Below, one piece after another: positions 13,491 through 22,819 of a DNA stretch of 64,000 nucleotides. Position 1 is the stretch's first letter; every line of letters begins with the position of its first letter. Position numbers and translations under genes: made by a program. The notes beneath the pieces are model-generated. The model was given only the letters and a program-made list of their open reading frames with translations. It did not search any database and was not told the DNA's origin. Source of the DNA: Annona cherimola (Eukaryota > Streptophyta > Magnoliopsida > Magnoliales > Annonaceae); assembly GCA_030490835.1 (NCBI GenBank), contig CM059975.1, positions 15,257,579 through 15,321,578 of the forward strand, given 5' to 3'.

Positions 13491-13905
13491 TAATTTCAAA
13501 TATACCCACTAAATATGAAATTTTCCATATACACCCATTAAGAATATTTCAAATATCAAATACACTCCTAAAATGTCACTGCCCATTATAAGATTGTTAA
13601 TGTGGAGAGAAAATGACAAATATAGCTTAGACTTAAAGCTTGGTTTGTGGTCTTATTGGACATTAATGTGCAATAACACATCTCTTAACCAAATTTTCCT
13701 TATATCTGGATAATGTTGGAGAGTCCAAAGGGATTTCAAATTAAGTCTCGAGTATATTTATCATTTTTTCTCCATATTGATGGTCTTTTAATGGACAATG
13801 ATGATTTAAGGGTGTATTTGGTATTTAAAATATTTTTAGTAAGTATATACGAAAAGATTTTATACTTGGAGCAAAAGTGGTAAGTATATTTAAAATTACC
13901 TAAAA
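13491..13905. mobile_element. Foldback MITE, same type as 41110-41563
   Basis: The left arm (GTAATTTCAAATATACCCAC) is inverted at the right end (TAAGTATATTTAAAATTACC). The arms mention the same TATA-rich blocks as the 41.1-kb element. It lies about 190 bp upstream of the PPR gene. Confidence 0.5.
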
Positions 13906-14093
13906 TTTTATCTTTTAACGGACGAGGCATGCGGAGAACCGAGCCAGCGAGCTGCACTCGGGCCTAAAATTTCCTGCGCCCATCAAATCTAAAAAGGCCA
14001 ATGAATTGCCCCGTATGACTCGGCCTCTCGATTCACTCCATACTCCGGCGCAACCGTCGGTCCGGCGGACTGACATACTCCCATTTTTCCAGG

Positions 14094-16772
14094 ATGTCCA
14101 CCATCACCCATCCTTCCCTTCCCTTATCATCTCTCCAACATTCCAAAGCCATCTCCTACCGCCACAACTCCTCGCCGTCTCTCCCCCCAACCCCACCCAA
14201 ACTTCCTCCGCTGTCCTCGTCCCTCTCGCAAACACCCATTTGCCATAAAAACCATCCACATTTACAGCCTCTCCCACTCTCCGTCCCCGACGAAAATCCG
14301 AACTACACCAACGACCATGGCCATGATCGTATCCTCCTCTCCCACCGCTGCCTCCATCTTCTTCGCACCGCTGCCCTCCGCTCCAACGTCCGTCTGGGCA
14401 GGCTCGCCCACGCCTCGGTCACCAAATCCCCCGAAGACACCCTCCTCACCAATGCCGTCATCGCCATGTACGCCAAGCTCGGCCTCCTCGCCGATGCACA
14501 AGCCGCCTTCGACCAGCTCACGTCTCCTGACGTCATCTCCTATACAACACTCGTCTCCGCCTATGCCAAACAGGGGAGAGAATTGGATGCTGTTCGCCTC
14601 TTCTTGCATATGCGGGATTCTGGCGTTGAACCCAATGGATTCAGCTATGTGGGCGTTTTGACTGCGTGCGCTCGCTGTGGAGACTTGCTTTTGGGTTCCC
14701 AAATCCATGCTGCTGCTGTAAAATCCGGGTACTTCGCATCGACTTACGTTTCGAACGCAACTATGGCCCTGTATGCGAGGGGCGGGCACGCTGAAGATGC
14801 TGTGCGAGTGTTTGATGGAATGATACTGAGAGATGTGGCATCGTGGAATACTGTGATATCTGGTCTGCTGCAGGACCTGCAACATGAGCGGGCGTTTGTG
14901 CTCTTCCGTGATATGCAAGCGGGTGGAGTCAGAGCTGATCAGTACACACTTTCTAGCCTTCTTGCAGCTTCTATGGAGACTCTTGATCGGAGGCTTGGAA
15001 AGGGAGTCCATGCCCATGCTCTGCGGATTGGATTGGAGTCAGATGTGTCTGTGAACAATGCCCTTATTGGCTTTTACACTAAATGTGGGAGCATTCACAA
15101 TGTTGTTGGGTTGTTCCGAAGAATGCCAACTAAGGATGTCTTCTCTTGGACTCAGATGGTTATTGCATATATGGAGTTTGGGCTTGTTGAATCAGCTGTT
15201 GAGACCTTTCATATGATGCCACAGAGGAATTACATTAGCTACAATGCTCTTTTGGCTGGCTTTTGTAAGAATGGAGAAGGTTCTTGTGCTCTTGAATATT
15301 TCCTTGTGATGTTGGAAGATGAGATGGAGTTATCTGATTTCACTTTGACAATCATTGTAAATGCCTGTGCATTGCTTTCTGACTTGGTCACGAGTACGCA
15401 GGTTCATGGTTTTGTTATCAAAGTTGGGTTTGGATCAAATTCTCGCATCGAGACCTCTTTACTTGATATGTGCAGTAAGTGTGATAGAATGCATGATGCT
15501 TGGAAGATGTTTAGTCAATTAGAGGACTGTAGGAGCCGTTCAGTTGCATGGACTTCCCTAATTTGTGGATATGCCCAGAAGGGGCAGCCACAAGAGGCAA
15601 TGCTCATGTTTTCTGCATTGCAGGCTGTAGATGATGTATTAATGGATGAGGTTACATTGGCCACCATCCTTGGTGTCTGTGGGACATTGGGATTTTATAA
15701 CAATGGAAAGCAAATTCATTGTCATGTTCTTAAATCTGATGTTCTCTCTGATTTAGTTGTATGCAACGCTACTATTAGCATGTACACAAAATGTGGTAAC
15801 ATGAAGGCTGCTTCTGAGGTTTTTAATCTCATGCCTGAACATGATACTGTATCATGGAATGCTTTGATTGCTGGATATCTTCTCCACAGGGAGGGGGATC
15901 AGGCACTAGGTGCCTGGAAGAAAATGAAGGAAAATGGTTTTAGACCAGACCATATCACATTCCGTTTGGTTATTTTGTCATGCAGACATACCCATTTGAA
16001 CTCAGTTGGTACATGCCGTAGCTTGTTTCAGTCCATGAGGGGTTACGGTGTGGAGCCAACTCCTGAGCATTATGCTGCTATGGTTGATGTACTTGGTTGT
16101 TGGGGTTGTTTTGAAGAAGCTGAAGAGCTAATCGACAACATGTCTTCCAAGCCCAATGCACTTGTTTGGCGAGCTTTGCTGGACAGTTGTCGGTTGCGAT
16201 CAAATATTAGTCTGGGGAGACGTGCTGTTCAACAGCTCCTTGCATTGGAAATCCAGGATACTTCTACATATGTCCTGGTGTCGAACCTTTATTCTGCATC
16301 TGGGAGGTGGCATTGTGCTGAAAAGATTAGGCAGGAAATGAGAGAGAAGGGGTTGAGTAAAATTCCAGCTCGAAGCTGGATAATTCATGAGAATTCCATT
16401 CATTCATTTCATGCACGTGATAAGTTTCATTTGCAAACCAAAGATATATACAGTGGGTTGGACATATTAATCTTAGAGTGTATGAAAGCTGGGTATGAGC
16501 CAGATACAAGCGTTGTTCTCCATGAGGTAGAGGAGTATCAGAAGAAGGATTTTTTGTTCTATCACAGTGCAAAGTTGGCAGTCACATTTGGGCTGCTGAA
16601 GAGCGTGCCAGGTAGACCAGTGCGTGTCATGAAGAATGTACATCTTTGCAGTGACTGCCATTCATTTTTGAAGCATGTATCTTTGGTGACTGGGAGAGAG
16701 ATCTGTCTGAGGGATGCTACTGGTTTTCATTATTTTAGAAGTGGTGAATGCTCATGTAGAGACTACTGGTGA
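14094..16772 (+). CDS. EMB175: PLS-class DYW pentatricopeptide repeat protein, EMB175-like (892 aa)
   Basis: A single uninterrupted exon. The N-terminal 60 residues are rich in Ser, Pro and His with few acids, compatible with an organelle transit peptide. PPR motifs of the P, L and S types follow from about residue 110 to 680 (for example ISYTTLVSAYAKQGRELDAV, VASWNTVISGLLQDLQHERA, VSWNALIAGYLLHREGDQAL). E/E+ motifs come next, and the protein ends in a DYW domain (GECSCRDYW). Length, motif order and family-specific stretches (SWIIHENSIHSFHARD) match Arabidopsis EMB175/At5g03800, an embryo-essential organelle PPR. PPR proteins bind organelle RNA, and DYW members edit C to U. Here the deaminase HxE motif reads HSA at residues 824-826, so the catalytic Glu is absent. 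The zinc ligands CSDC at 852-855 remain. The ATG at 14094 is the first in frame. A decayed copy lies at 29.9-33.2 kb. Confidence 0.93.
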   Translation: MSTITHPSLPLSSLQHSKAISYRHNSSPSLPPTPPKLPPLSSSLSQTPICHKNHPHLQPLPLSVPDENPNYTNDHGHDRILLSHRCLHLLRTAALRSNVRLGRLAHASVTKSPEDTLLTNAVIAMYAKLGLLADAQAAFDQLTSPDVISYTTLVSAYAKQGRELDAVRLFLHMRDSGVEPNGFSYVGVLTACARCGDLLLGSQIHAAAVKSGYFASTYVSNATMALYARGGHAEDAVRVFDGMILRDVASWNTVISGLLQDLQHERAFVLFRDMQAGGVRADQYTLSSLLAASMETLDRRLGKGVHAHALRIGLESDVSVNNALIGFYTKCGSIHNVVGLFRRMPTKDVFSWTQMVIAYMEFGLVESAVETFHMMPQRNYISYNALLAGFCKNGEGSCALEYFLVMLEDEMELSDFTLTIIVNACALLSDLVTSTQVHGFVIKVGFGSNSRIETSLLDMCSKCDRMHDAWKMFSQLEDCRSRSVAWTSLICGYAQKGQPQEAMLMFSALQAVDDVLMDEVTLATILGVCGTLGFYNNGKQIHCHVLKSDVLSDLVVCNATISMYTKCGNMKAASEVFNLMPEHDTVSWNALIAGYLLHREGDQALGAWKKMKENGFRPDHITFRLVILSCRHTHLNSVGTCRSLFQSMRGYGVEPTPEHYAAMVDVLGCWGCFEEAEELIDNMSSKPNALVWRALLDSCRLRSNISLGRRAVQQLLALEIQDTSTYVLVSNLYSASGRWHCAEKIRQEMREKGLSKIPARSWIIHENSIHSFHARDKFHLQTKDIYSGLDILILECMKAGYEPDTSVVLHEVEEYQKKDFLFYHSAKLAVTFGLLKSVPGRPVRVMKNVHLCSDCHSFLKHVSLVTGREICLRDATGFHYFRSGECSCRDYW

Positions 16773-17994
16773 ATATTCTTGTTCAAATAATATTCCTCAA
16801 AGCTACAGCATCTTCTTGGTTTGAGATGCGTTATCTTCAAATTGGCACTTCTTGTCTTCTTAACCAACTGTATATCCATGAAATGTGCATAAATGTTGAA
16901 GCAAGCCTTGATGGGCTCAAATTCTGAGATCTGTAACAGCCTCCACGTGAGGATCTTTCAGTGGGCAGTTTGATTTATACTCTTGCATGAGCTTGTCAGC
17001 TGCAATATTGTCTCATTGCAGCCTTTGCAGGAAAGGTCAGACATATCAAGAGCATCTGCAATAAGCAGTGTTGGCATTTCAATCCGTTGGCGTCACAAAA
17101 TACTTGTGTTTAGCCATTAGAGCTCCTTTTGCGAAGAATTGAAATGGCAGAAAATGAGACTGTAGGACCATGCAATTATAGCAGTGCTCGCTGGTGTATG
17201 AACACTACTCAGAATCTTCTGAACTTCCAGCAGGTCTCAGATTGCATTTCATGATCCATACCAGTATCGCAACCATGTCTAATTATTACAGATTATTGTC
17301 TATCACTCAGAAGCAGAGTTATGAATGGATGCCAATAGGAGTTTATTGAAGACGATGAGAGAGAGAAAAGCTTCAAAGGATAATCTGTGAAGGATCTTAC
17401 AATCGCATAGTTCTGAAGAGAACAAGGACGTCTCTGTGGTTGATCTAAGTGCATGAAATTCTGTCACAGGAAAGATCAAGGTGGAGAAGGTTGATAGCTG
17501 ATTTGTCAACTTCAATAAGACTGCTTGGATCTAGTTGGCTCCTCCCCTTGCATTTCTGCTTAGTGCATGCACCCTGCGAAATTGCCCCGGAAATGCCCTT
17601 TCAGTGTGCCTATCCAGGTACAGAAGCATTGTAAATATTCTTTAATTTTTATTAAGATATTTTTGCACATATGCCTATAGCTTTTCACTGATATTACATG
17701 CATGTCCATAAGTCTTCTAAAATTGCAAATATGCCCGCACTGTTTCTCGCTTTTTGCAGGCATATCCTTTTTTGACGGAACTCAGAAACTGCGTGGGATG
17801 GGCAGCCTGGGATTTTTTTATTATTCCTAAACTGCCCAGAGAAAGACGATAAAAGCATTGGCGAGGGATGCGACTGATGTAGTCATTGTGGTTGTTTTGT
17901 TACAAATCCCGAATCCGGAGAGTTGCGACTGATAGAGTCATTGAAAATAAAAAGGAATAATGAGAAGATAAATAGACTTTGAATTGAAAGATGA
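16773..17994. other. 3' flank of the PPR gene
   Basis: The first few hundred bases probably hold the 3' untranslated region. No conserved ORF, RNA gene or clear transposon end was found. The stretch ends at the retrotransposon target site. Confidence 0.4.
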
Positions 17995-17999
17995 CCGAG
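17995..17999. repeat. Target site duplication, left copy (CCGAG)
   Basis: CCGAG immediately precedes the TG of the 5' LTR and recurs at 29691-29695 directly after the CA of the 3' LTR. Confidence 0.95.
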
Positions 18000-19159
18000 T
18001 GTTGACACCCTACCGTTGGGCTCAAATATGGATAAATTGAAATGGATTTTAAGCCCAACAAATTCAAGACAAAAGGAAATTCAAACCAGCCAAGCGGGCC
18101 ATTCCACACTCGGCCCGTGGAGCGAAGCTCCACCAAGCCTCGAAGCAGGCTTTTCAACAAACCAAATCCGGCCCACAAAGAGCGAAGCTCCCACAGGCCA
18201 CCTCAACTGGCTCCACAAAGCAGCCCACCAGACAAAACAAATGGGCTTAGCCAAGCTCTAGCCCACTAAAGCCTCGGAAGCAGGCTTCTCTACAATTTTG
18301 GGCCTCCACAACGGCCCACCCAAAGCCATGGGCTAAGCCAAGCTCTAGCCCACCAAGCCAAGCTTATGGACCAAGTCCAAAACCACTCAAGAGGCCCAAA
18401 GCCCATGACCCCAACTCAAGACCAAGTCCATGATCCCACTTAAGCCCAAGCCCATGGACCAAGTCCATGACCTCAAGGGAGCCCAAAGCCCACTCCACCA
18501 TCTATAAAAGAAGGAGCTCCCCTCTCATTCAAGCACACTTGAAGAGAGGCATCCCAAGGGGAGGACGAGAGTCTGCAGCAACGCCCCCGGCATCCCGGCT
18601 TCCATGCTCTACGCGCTCCACGCCTCTCTTCCCATTTTTCCTTTTCCACCTCTCCCGTTCTCTTAAACCCTTTTTATTTTCCCCCTTTCACGCCGTGTAA
18701 ACCGCCTCGGGTTGGCAGATCTCTCTATATTTGCTTCAATCCGTAGGCCGGAACCCGATCTCTGTATTACTAGTGCCTTATTTCTTTAAATAGGGGCCGA
18801 TCTCCCTTTAAAGATCGGTGGCGACTCCATTTTTATTATTTTCTTGTGTGCGTGTTTGAGCTAACGCCCCGGCAAGGTGGGTGCACGTGGGTCCGCAGAT
18901 TCCAGCATAGTACGCTGCCGTTATGCTGCCGGATTTGTGACTTGACCCGTGTACGGAAGCCCCGTCTTAGCCGTCATGCCCCCAAAACCACGAGAAAACG
19001 CCTATATGCCCATTTTTCTAAAAAACGTGAGGCCTAACTCATTTTACCCCATGTGAATGCAGGAAATCCGAGCCCACGCCGCTTTTCAACACAATCCACA
19101 TCTCTAAGGCCCGGGAAACCCATTCCGAGCCCACCGTAGCGCTCACGGCGGGTGCTACA
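18000..19159 (+). repeat. 5' LTR
   Basis: Starts TGTTGACACCC and ends GGTGCTACA, with TG..CA ends, 1,160 bp. Its U3-like first half is a patchwork of short repeated motifs such as AAGCTCTAGCCCAC and ACCAAGTCCATGA. ORFs within it are repeated in the 3' LTR and are not considered genes. Confidence 0.97.
18503..18508 (+). promoter_or_regulatory. TATA box in 5' LTR
   Basis: TATAAA in the context CCATCTATAAAAGAAGGAG, about mid-LTR; duplicated at 29034-29039 in the 3' LTR. Likely the retrotransposon promoter, with transcription starting some 25-35 bases downstream. Inference from motif and position. Confidence 0.6.
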
Positions 19160-19162
19160 GCT

Positions 19163-19180
19163 TGGCGACTCCGCTGGGGA
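19163..19180 (+). other. Primer binding site (PBS)
   Basis: TGGCGACTCCGCTGGGGA lies three bases after the 5' LTR and begins with the TGG that pairs with a tRNA CCA end. It resembles the tRNA-Arg type PBS reported for Ogre elements; the exact tRNA was not checked. Confidence 0.75.
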
Positions 19181-19319
19181 CGGCATTGTTGGTCTACATC
19201 AAGCGCAAGGGGGTCAAAATCGGGAGAACGGAGCTCTGTCCACGCTGGACAGCAAGTTGCAGAGGAGTTCCCGTCTTCTGGCAGCGAGTTTCTGAAGTTT
19301 CTGCCCAAATCGCGCAGAA

Positions 19320-19338
19320 ACCTAAAAAGTTTTTAGGT
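19320..19338 (+). repeat. Palindrome, copy 1 (upstream of gag)
   Basis: ACCTAAAAAGTTTTTAGGT is a near-perfect inverted repeat. The same sequence recurs at 26321-26339 after the integrase gene, so the pair brackets the coding part of the element. Confidence 0.7.
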
Positions 19339-19504
19339 CCAGAGGCGTCCAGCTCAAAAAAACGAGCAGAACTCGTGAAGACCTGCCGGATACTGCCTTG
19401 TGACTGTTAAGGCACCTAATACGAGCCAAAATGAACAACTTCCAGTAAGAATGAAATTGATTAATGTTAAATCCGGCGTAAAAATCACTTCTTTTTCATA
19501 ACTT

Positions 19505-19665
19505 GAGTGTTTTCTGGTCACGCTTCCAGACACGCTTCAAGCGAACTGGTCTTTCTCCAGACACTCTTCAAGCGAACTGGTCATTCTTCCAGACACGCTT
19601 CAAGAGAACTGGTCCTCTTCCAGACACGCTTCAAGCGAACTGGTCACTTCTCCAGAGACGCCTCA
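19505..19665 (+). repeat. Tandem repeats of about 37 bp in the retrotransposon leader
   Basis: Four to five copies built on CCAGACACGCTTCAAGCGAACTGG variants (each unit differs by a few bases) lie between the PBS and gag. They can be translated but show no recognisable domain. Confidence 0.8.
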
Positions 19666-19867
19666 GGCAAACCCGAACCCGTGGACCTCGAACATTCTCA
19701 CGCGTGGAACTTAAAACCTTTAAAATTTGCAAAGAACACAAAAGGACTCGAACCTCCAAGCATCCATCCAAAGGTTGATCTCCTTATTATTTGCTTACAA
19801 GTACTAATCTCTTTTTTATTGATTACTCAGGTTCTTCACCATAGCTCGGAGGCAAAACCAATCAACC

Positions 19868-22819
19868 GTGGATCGAAGCCCCGTGGTTACCAGATCAAGA
19901 GCGGCTAGAATGGAGTCCGAGCAATCCTCACACCACGAAGACCGGGATCACCAGTTCAAGCAGTCCATTGAAGCCTACATGGTGGCAATGGACAAAAGGA
20001 TGCAAAAGCTAGAGGAAGTCCTGTCAAACATGGGACAACCTCTTATAGGCGGTCAGAGCACGGCTACACCACCATTTTGTTCACAAAACCCGAATCCGGA
20101 GCAAGACGGTGGACCTCAACCATCTTCCCATAAATCCCGAATTCCAGAGCAAGACGGAGGACCTCAACCATCCTCCCACAAATCTCGAAATGATCACTAC
20201 AAAGAAGAGGAGTTGGTCTTAGAACAAGGCCGTAATGAAATCCAAGACCTCAAGAACCAACTCCAAAACCAATTAAAAGAAATGGAGGATCGAATCCGAC
20301 AACATCAAGGGGAGGGCCTACCTTCGGCCAAAATCGAAGACTTATGCCCGTTCCCCGACACCAAGTTGCCAGAGAAGTTCGAGATACCGGCTCTACCCGC
20401 ATATGAAGGAGACTCATGCCCGAGGGCTCATCTCAAGGCCTTTTGCGGCATCCTATATCCCTTGGTGAAAAGCGAAGAAGTCTTGATAAGGCTATTCCAA
20501 CATAGCCTAAAGAAGGACGCCTTGGAATGGTACATATCGTTGGATTGCCGATTGATCAAAACATGGGAACAACTCTCTTTGGCTTTCATGGACCGCTTCT
20601 CCTACAAGTTAAACATGGCTCCAAAAAGGGCCGACCTCGAAGCGCTCAAGCAAAAAGGGGACGAAACATTCTCCGAATACATTGCTAGATGGCGGGCATT
20701 GGCGGCAAAAATGAAGAGCCCGTTGCCTTTGGATGAGCAAATCTCTATCATCATCAACTCCGCACACCCGAGCATTTCGGGTTACCTCATTTCTCACCCC
20801 TACGTCAACTTCACTCAACTTCTCCAAGCTGGGGACCAAGTGGAGGCGAGAATTAGACATGGCACCATCTCTCCATGGCCTTACCAAGGGAACGCAACTC
20901 GAAGGAAGCAAGAACCAAAAAATGGTAATTCCTCGAAGAACCCGGATGTAAACGCCATAGACACCACCCCCAAGCCTTTTCAAAGAAAAGCATACAGAGA
21001 TTTTACACCTCTCACCCAGTCATACACCGACGTCCTCAACATGCTCATCCAAAAGAATATGCTTGCACCTCTAGCTCCAAAACCTCCACCTAATCCCCTT
21101 CCTAAGAACTACCGTGAAAATGAGTTTTGTGCCTATCACCAAGGGAGAGGCCACACCACCGAGAGATGTTTTACCCTCAAACATGCCATCCAAGACTTAA
21201 TAGATGATGGAAAAATCAAAATTTCATCAAACTCCCATGAGGATGTGATCCAAAATCCCCTACCTATGCATGAACCAAGGAATCCCAATGCAACGAACAT
21301 AAACTTCATAGAAGTTGCAAGGGAACCCGCAAAGCCGAGTCATGAAGCCTATATGATCACTCTACAACGGGCTAAGCAAGAAACCATCACACTACAAGGA
21401 GCCGCTCCTCGGAATGTCCGTAAACCTCAAGAAGCGCATGGCCAAGACTACCTCATATTGCCGGGCGTGAACAACTTGAAGATTGCTCCTCCTCATCAAG
21501 AACCCGTGGTACTAGCGGCCAAGCCAAAGCCAACATACGACTCACACAAGGTCCCATGGGAATATCCTCAATGCTCGGAGATAGGCAACATCTATCCCAA
21601 TGGCCGAGTCTACCGACGGGAGCCGGCTCGCAACGTGATCACCAACCCGGAGAAGGAACCGCCATACGACGTGGCTTCACAACTCAAGTCCTTGCCGGCT
21701 CAAATATCCATATGGGAGCTATTATGCACATCAACAAAGCATAGGGAGGCTTTCACTAAAGTACTAAGCGAAGCTCACATAACCACGGAGGTGACTCCCG
21801 ATGCGGTGGCTCACATGATCGGGCAAATAATGGCCCCTAACGCCATCACATTCACCGATGAGGAGCTTCCCGCGGAAGGACGCAACCATGGACATTCTTT
21901 GAGCATCACGGTCGGGTACAATGGCTTGAAGATCCCCTTGGTAACCATTGACAACGGAGCAAGTCTTAATGTTTGCCCATTACGAACAATCAAGAGGCTT
22001 GGAATCCCGATGAATCAAATGCGGCCGAGCGACTACCATGTAAGAGCCTTTGATAACTCTCAAAAGACGGTCTTGGGTGAACTAGACATAGAAATCCAAG
22101 TGGGACCCGACACCATGGTCATCCCTTTTCAAGTCTTGGACATCCCCGCATCTTTCAACATGCTATTGGGAAGACCTTGGTTGCATCAAACCGGAGCCAT
22201 CCCGTCCTCTCTCCACCAAAAGCTCAAGTACATATCGGCGGGAAAGCTAGTGGTCATCGAAGCCGACCCCGAGATCATCATTCCGGTGGAATTTGAAAAC
22301 TGTCATGAAGTTCCACTAATTGAAGTGTATGAATCTTCGGATCCTCTCCCCTTCAAGATGGATGACATACATGAAGTTCATCACATCCCTTCAAAGCAAA
22401 GGCTCCCGCTCCACTATGTCATACCTCCGGCCGAGAGGCAAACAACAAGATTCAACATCAAATACCGAGGAAAGACGGTGTTACTCAATCCTCAACAAAA
22501 GAACAACAAATGGGGTCTTGGATATAGACCCGAGGAGGACAAGTTCAAGAAATCGAATAAAGCAACTCAGTTCATAAGTGCGGGGCACATACTACCTGAA
22601 GCAGTGGAGACCCAAGGAGTTTTAATGATAACTCACGATGACCGGCATGAAAAAAAAACGTCGTTGAGCCAAGACAAGGCAAAAACTGGTATGTTATGCC
22701 AACTTGCTCAAGACCCGGTTCTAACAATCCCATCACGCATCCGGTACCCATTCAAAAGAAAAAGAAGCAAACAGAGCCGGATATGTGGGCCAGCATTCGC
22801 TGGTCCCATGAGTTGCTAG
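19868..22819 (+). CDS. gag-pro: Retrotransposon gag-protease polyprotein
   Basis: The ORF has 983 codons. The N-terminal third contains a duplicated 15-residue unit (PEQDGGPQPSSHKSR, about residues 78-108). A coiled-coil-like stretch follows, then the capsid-like domain (EWYISLDCRLIKTWEQL; FSEYIARWRALAAKM) at about residues 165-325. A zinc-knuckle-like motif, CAYHQGRGHTTERC, is near residue 420. The aspartic protease follows with the active-site motif DNGAS at about residue 695 and the family ending MLLGRPWLHQ near residue 770. Pol is in another frame, and the ORF tail after about residue 940 looks like out-of-frame pol leader. Gag packages the RNA and the protease cuts the polyprotein. Confidence 0.9.
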   Translation: MDRSPVVTRSRAARMESEQSSHHEDRDHQFKQSIEAYMVAMDKRMQKLEEVLSNMGQPLIGGQSTATPPFCSQNPNPEQDGGPQPSSHKSRIPEQDGGPQPSSHKSRNDHYKEEELVLEQGRNEIQDLKNQLQNQLKEMEDRIRQHQGEGLPSAKIEDLCPFPDTKLPEKFEIPALPAYEGDSCPRAHLKAFCGILYPLVKSEEVLIRLFQHSLKKDALEWYISLDCRLIKTWEQLSLAFMDRFSYKLNMAPKRADLEALKQKGDETFSEYIARWRALAAKMKSPLPLDEQISIIINSAHPSISGYLISHPYVNFTQLLQAGDQVEARIRHGTISPWPYQGNATRRKQEPKNGNSSKNPDVNAIDTTPKPFQRKAYRDFTPLTQSYTDVLNMLIQKNMLAPLAPKPPPNPLPKNYRENEFCAYHQGRGHTTERCFTLKHAIQDLIDDGKIKISSNSHEDVIQNPLPMHEPRNPNATNINFIEVAREPAKPSHEAYMITLQRAKQETITLQGAAPRNVRKPQEAHGQDYLILPGVNNLKIAPPHQEPVVLAAKPKPTYDSHKVPWEYPQCSEIGNIYPNGRVYRREPARNVITNPEKEPPYDVASQLKSLPAQISIWELLCTSTKHREAFTKVLSEAHITTEVTPDAVAHMIGQIMAPNAITFTDEELPAEGRNHGHSLSITVGYNGLKIPLVTIDNGASLNVCPLRTIKRLGIPMNQMRPSDYHVRAFDNSQKTVLGELDIEIQVGPDTMVIPFQVLDIPASFNMLLGRPWLHQTGAIPSSLHQKLKYISAGKLVVIEADPEIIIPVEFENCHEVPLIEVYESSDPLPFKMDDIHEVHHIPSKQRLPLHYVIPPAERQTTRFNIKYRGKTVLLNPQQKNNKWGLGYRPEEDKFKKSNKATQFISAGHILPEAVETQGVLMITHDDRHEKKTSLSQDKAKTGMLCQLAQDPVLTIPSRIRYPFKRKRSKQSRICGPAFAGPMSC
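22689..22774 (+). other. Candidate small intron between protease and RT
   Basis: A consensus donor (G followed by GTATGT) is at 22689, a plant-type branch site TTCTAAC near 22720, and an acceptor ACAG ends at 22774. The 86-base segment has the length needed to bring the gag-protease frame into the RT frame. Ogre elements are known to splice an intron at this junction. This is an inference; a chance frameshift is the alternative. Confidence 0.35.

Noticed and set aside
14262..15017. 251-codon open frame antisense to the PPR gene
   Set aside because: It is the complement of a GC-rich conserved coding region and shows no domain of its own.
18467..19037. Open frames inside the LTR, repeated at 28998-29568 and inverted at 59463-59962
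   Set aside because: They recur because the LTR recurs; no domain, and they overlap promoter and leader sequence.
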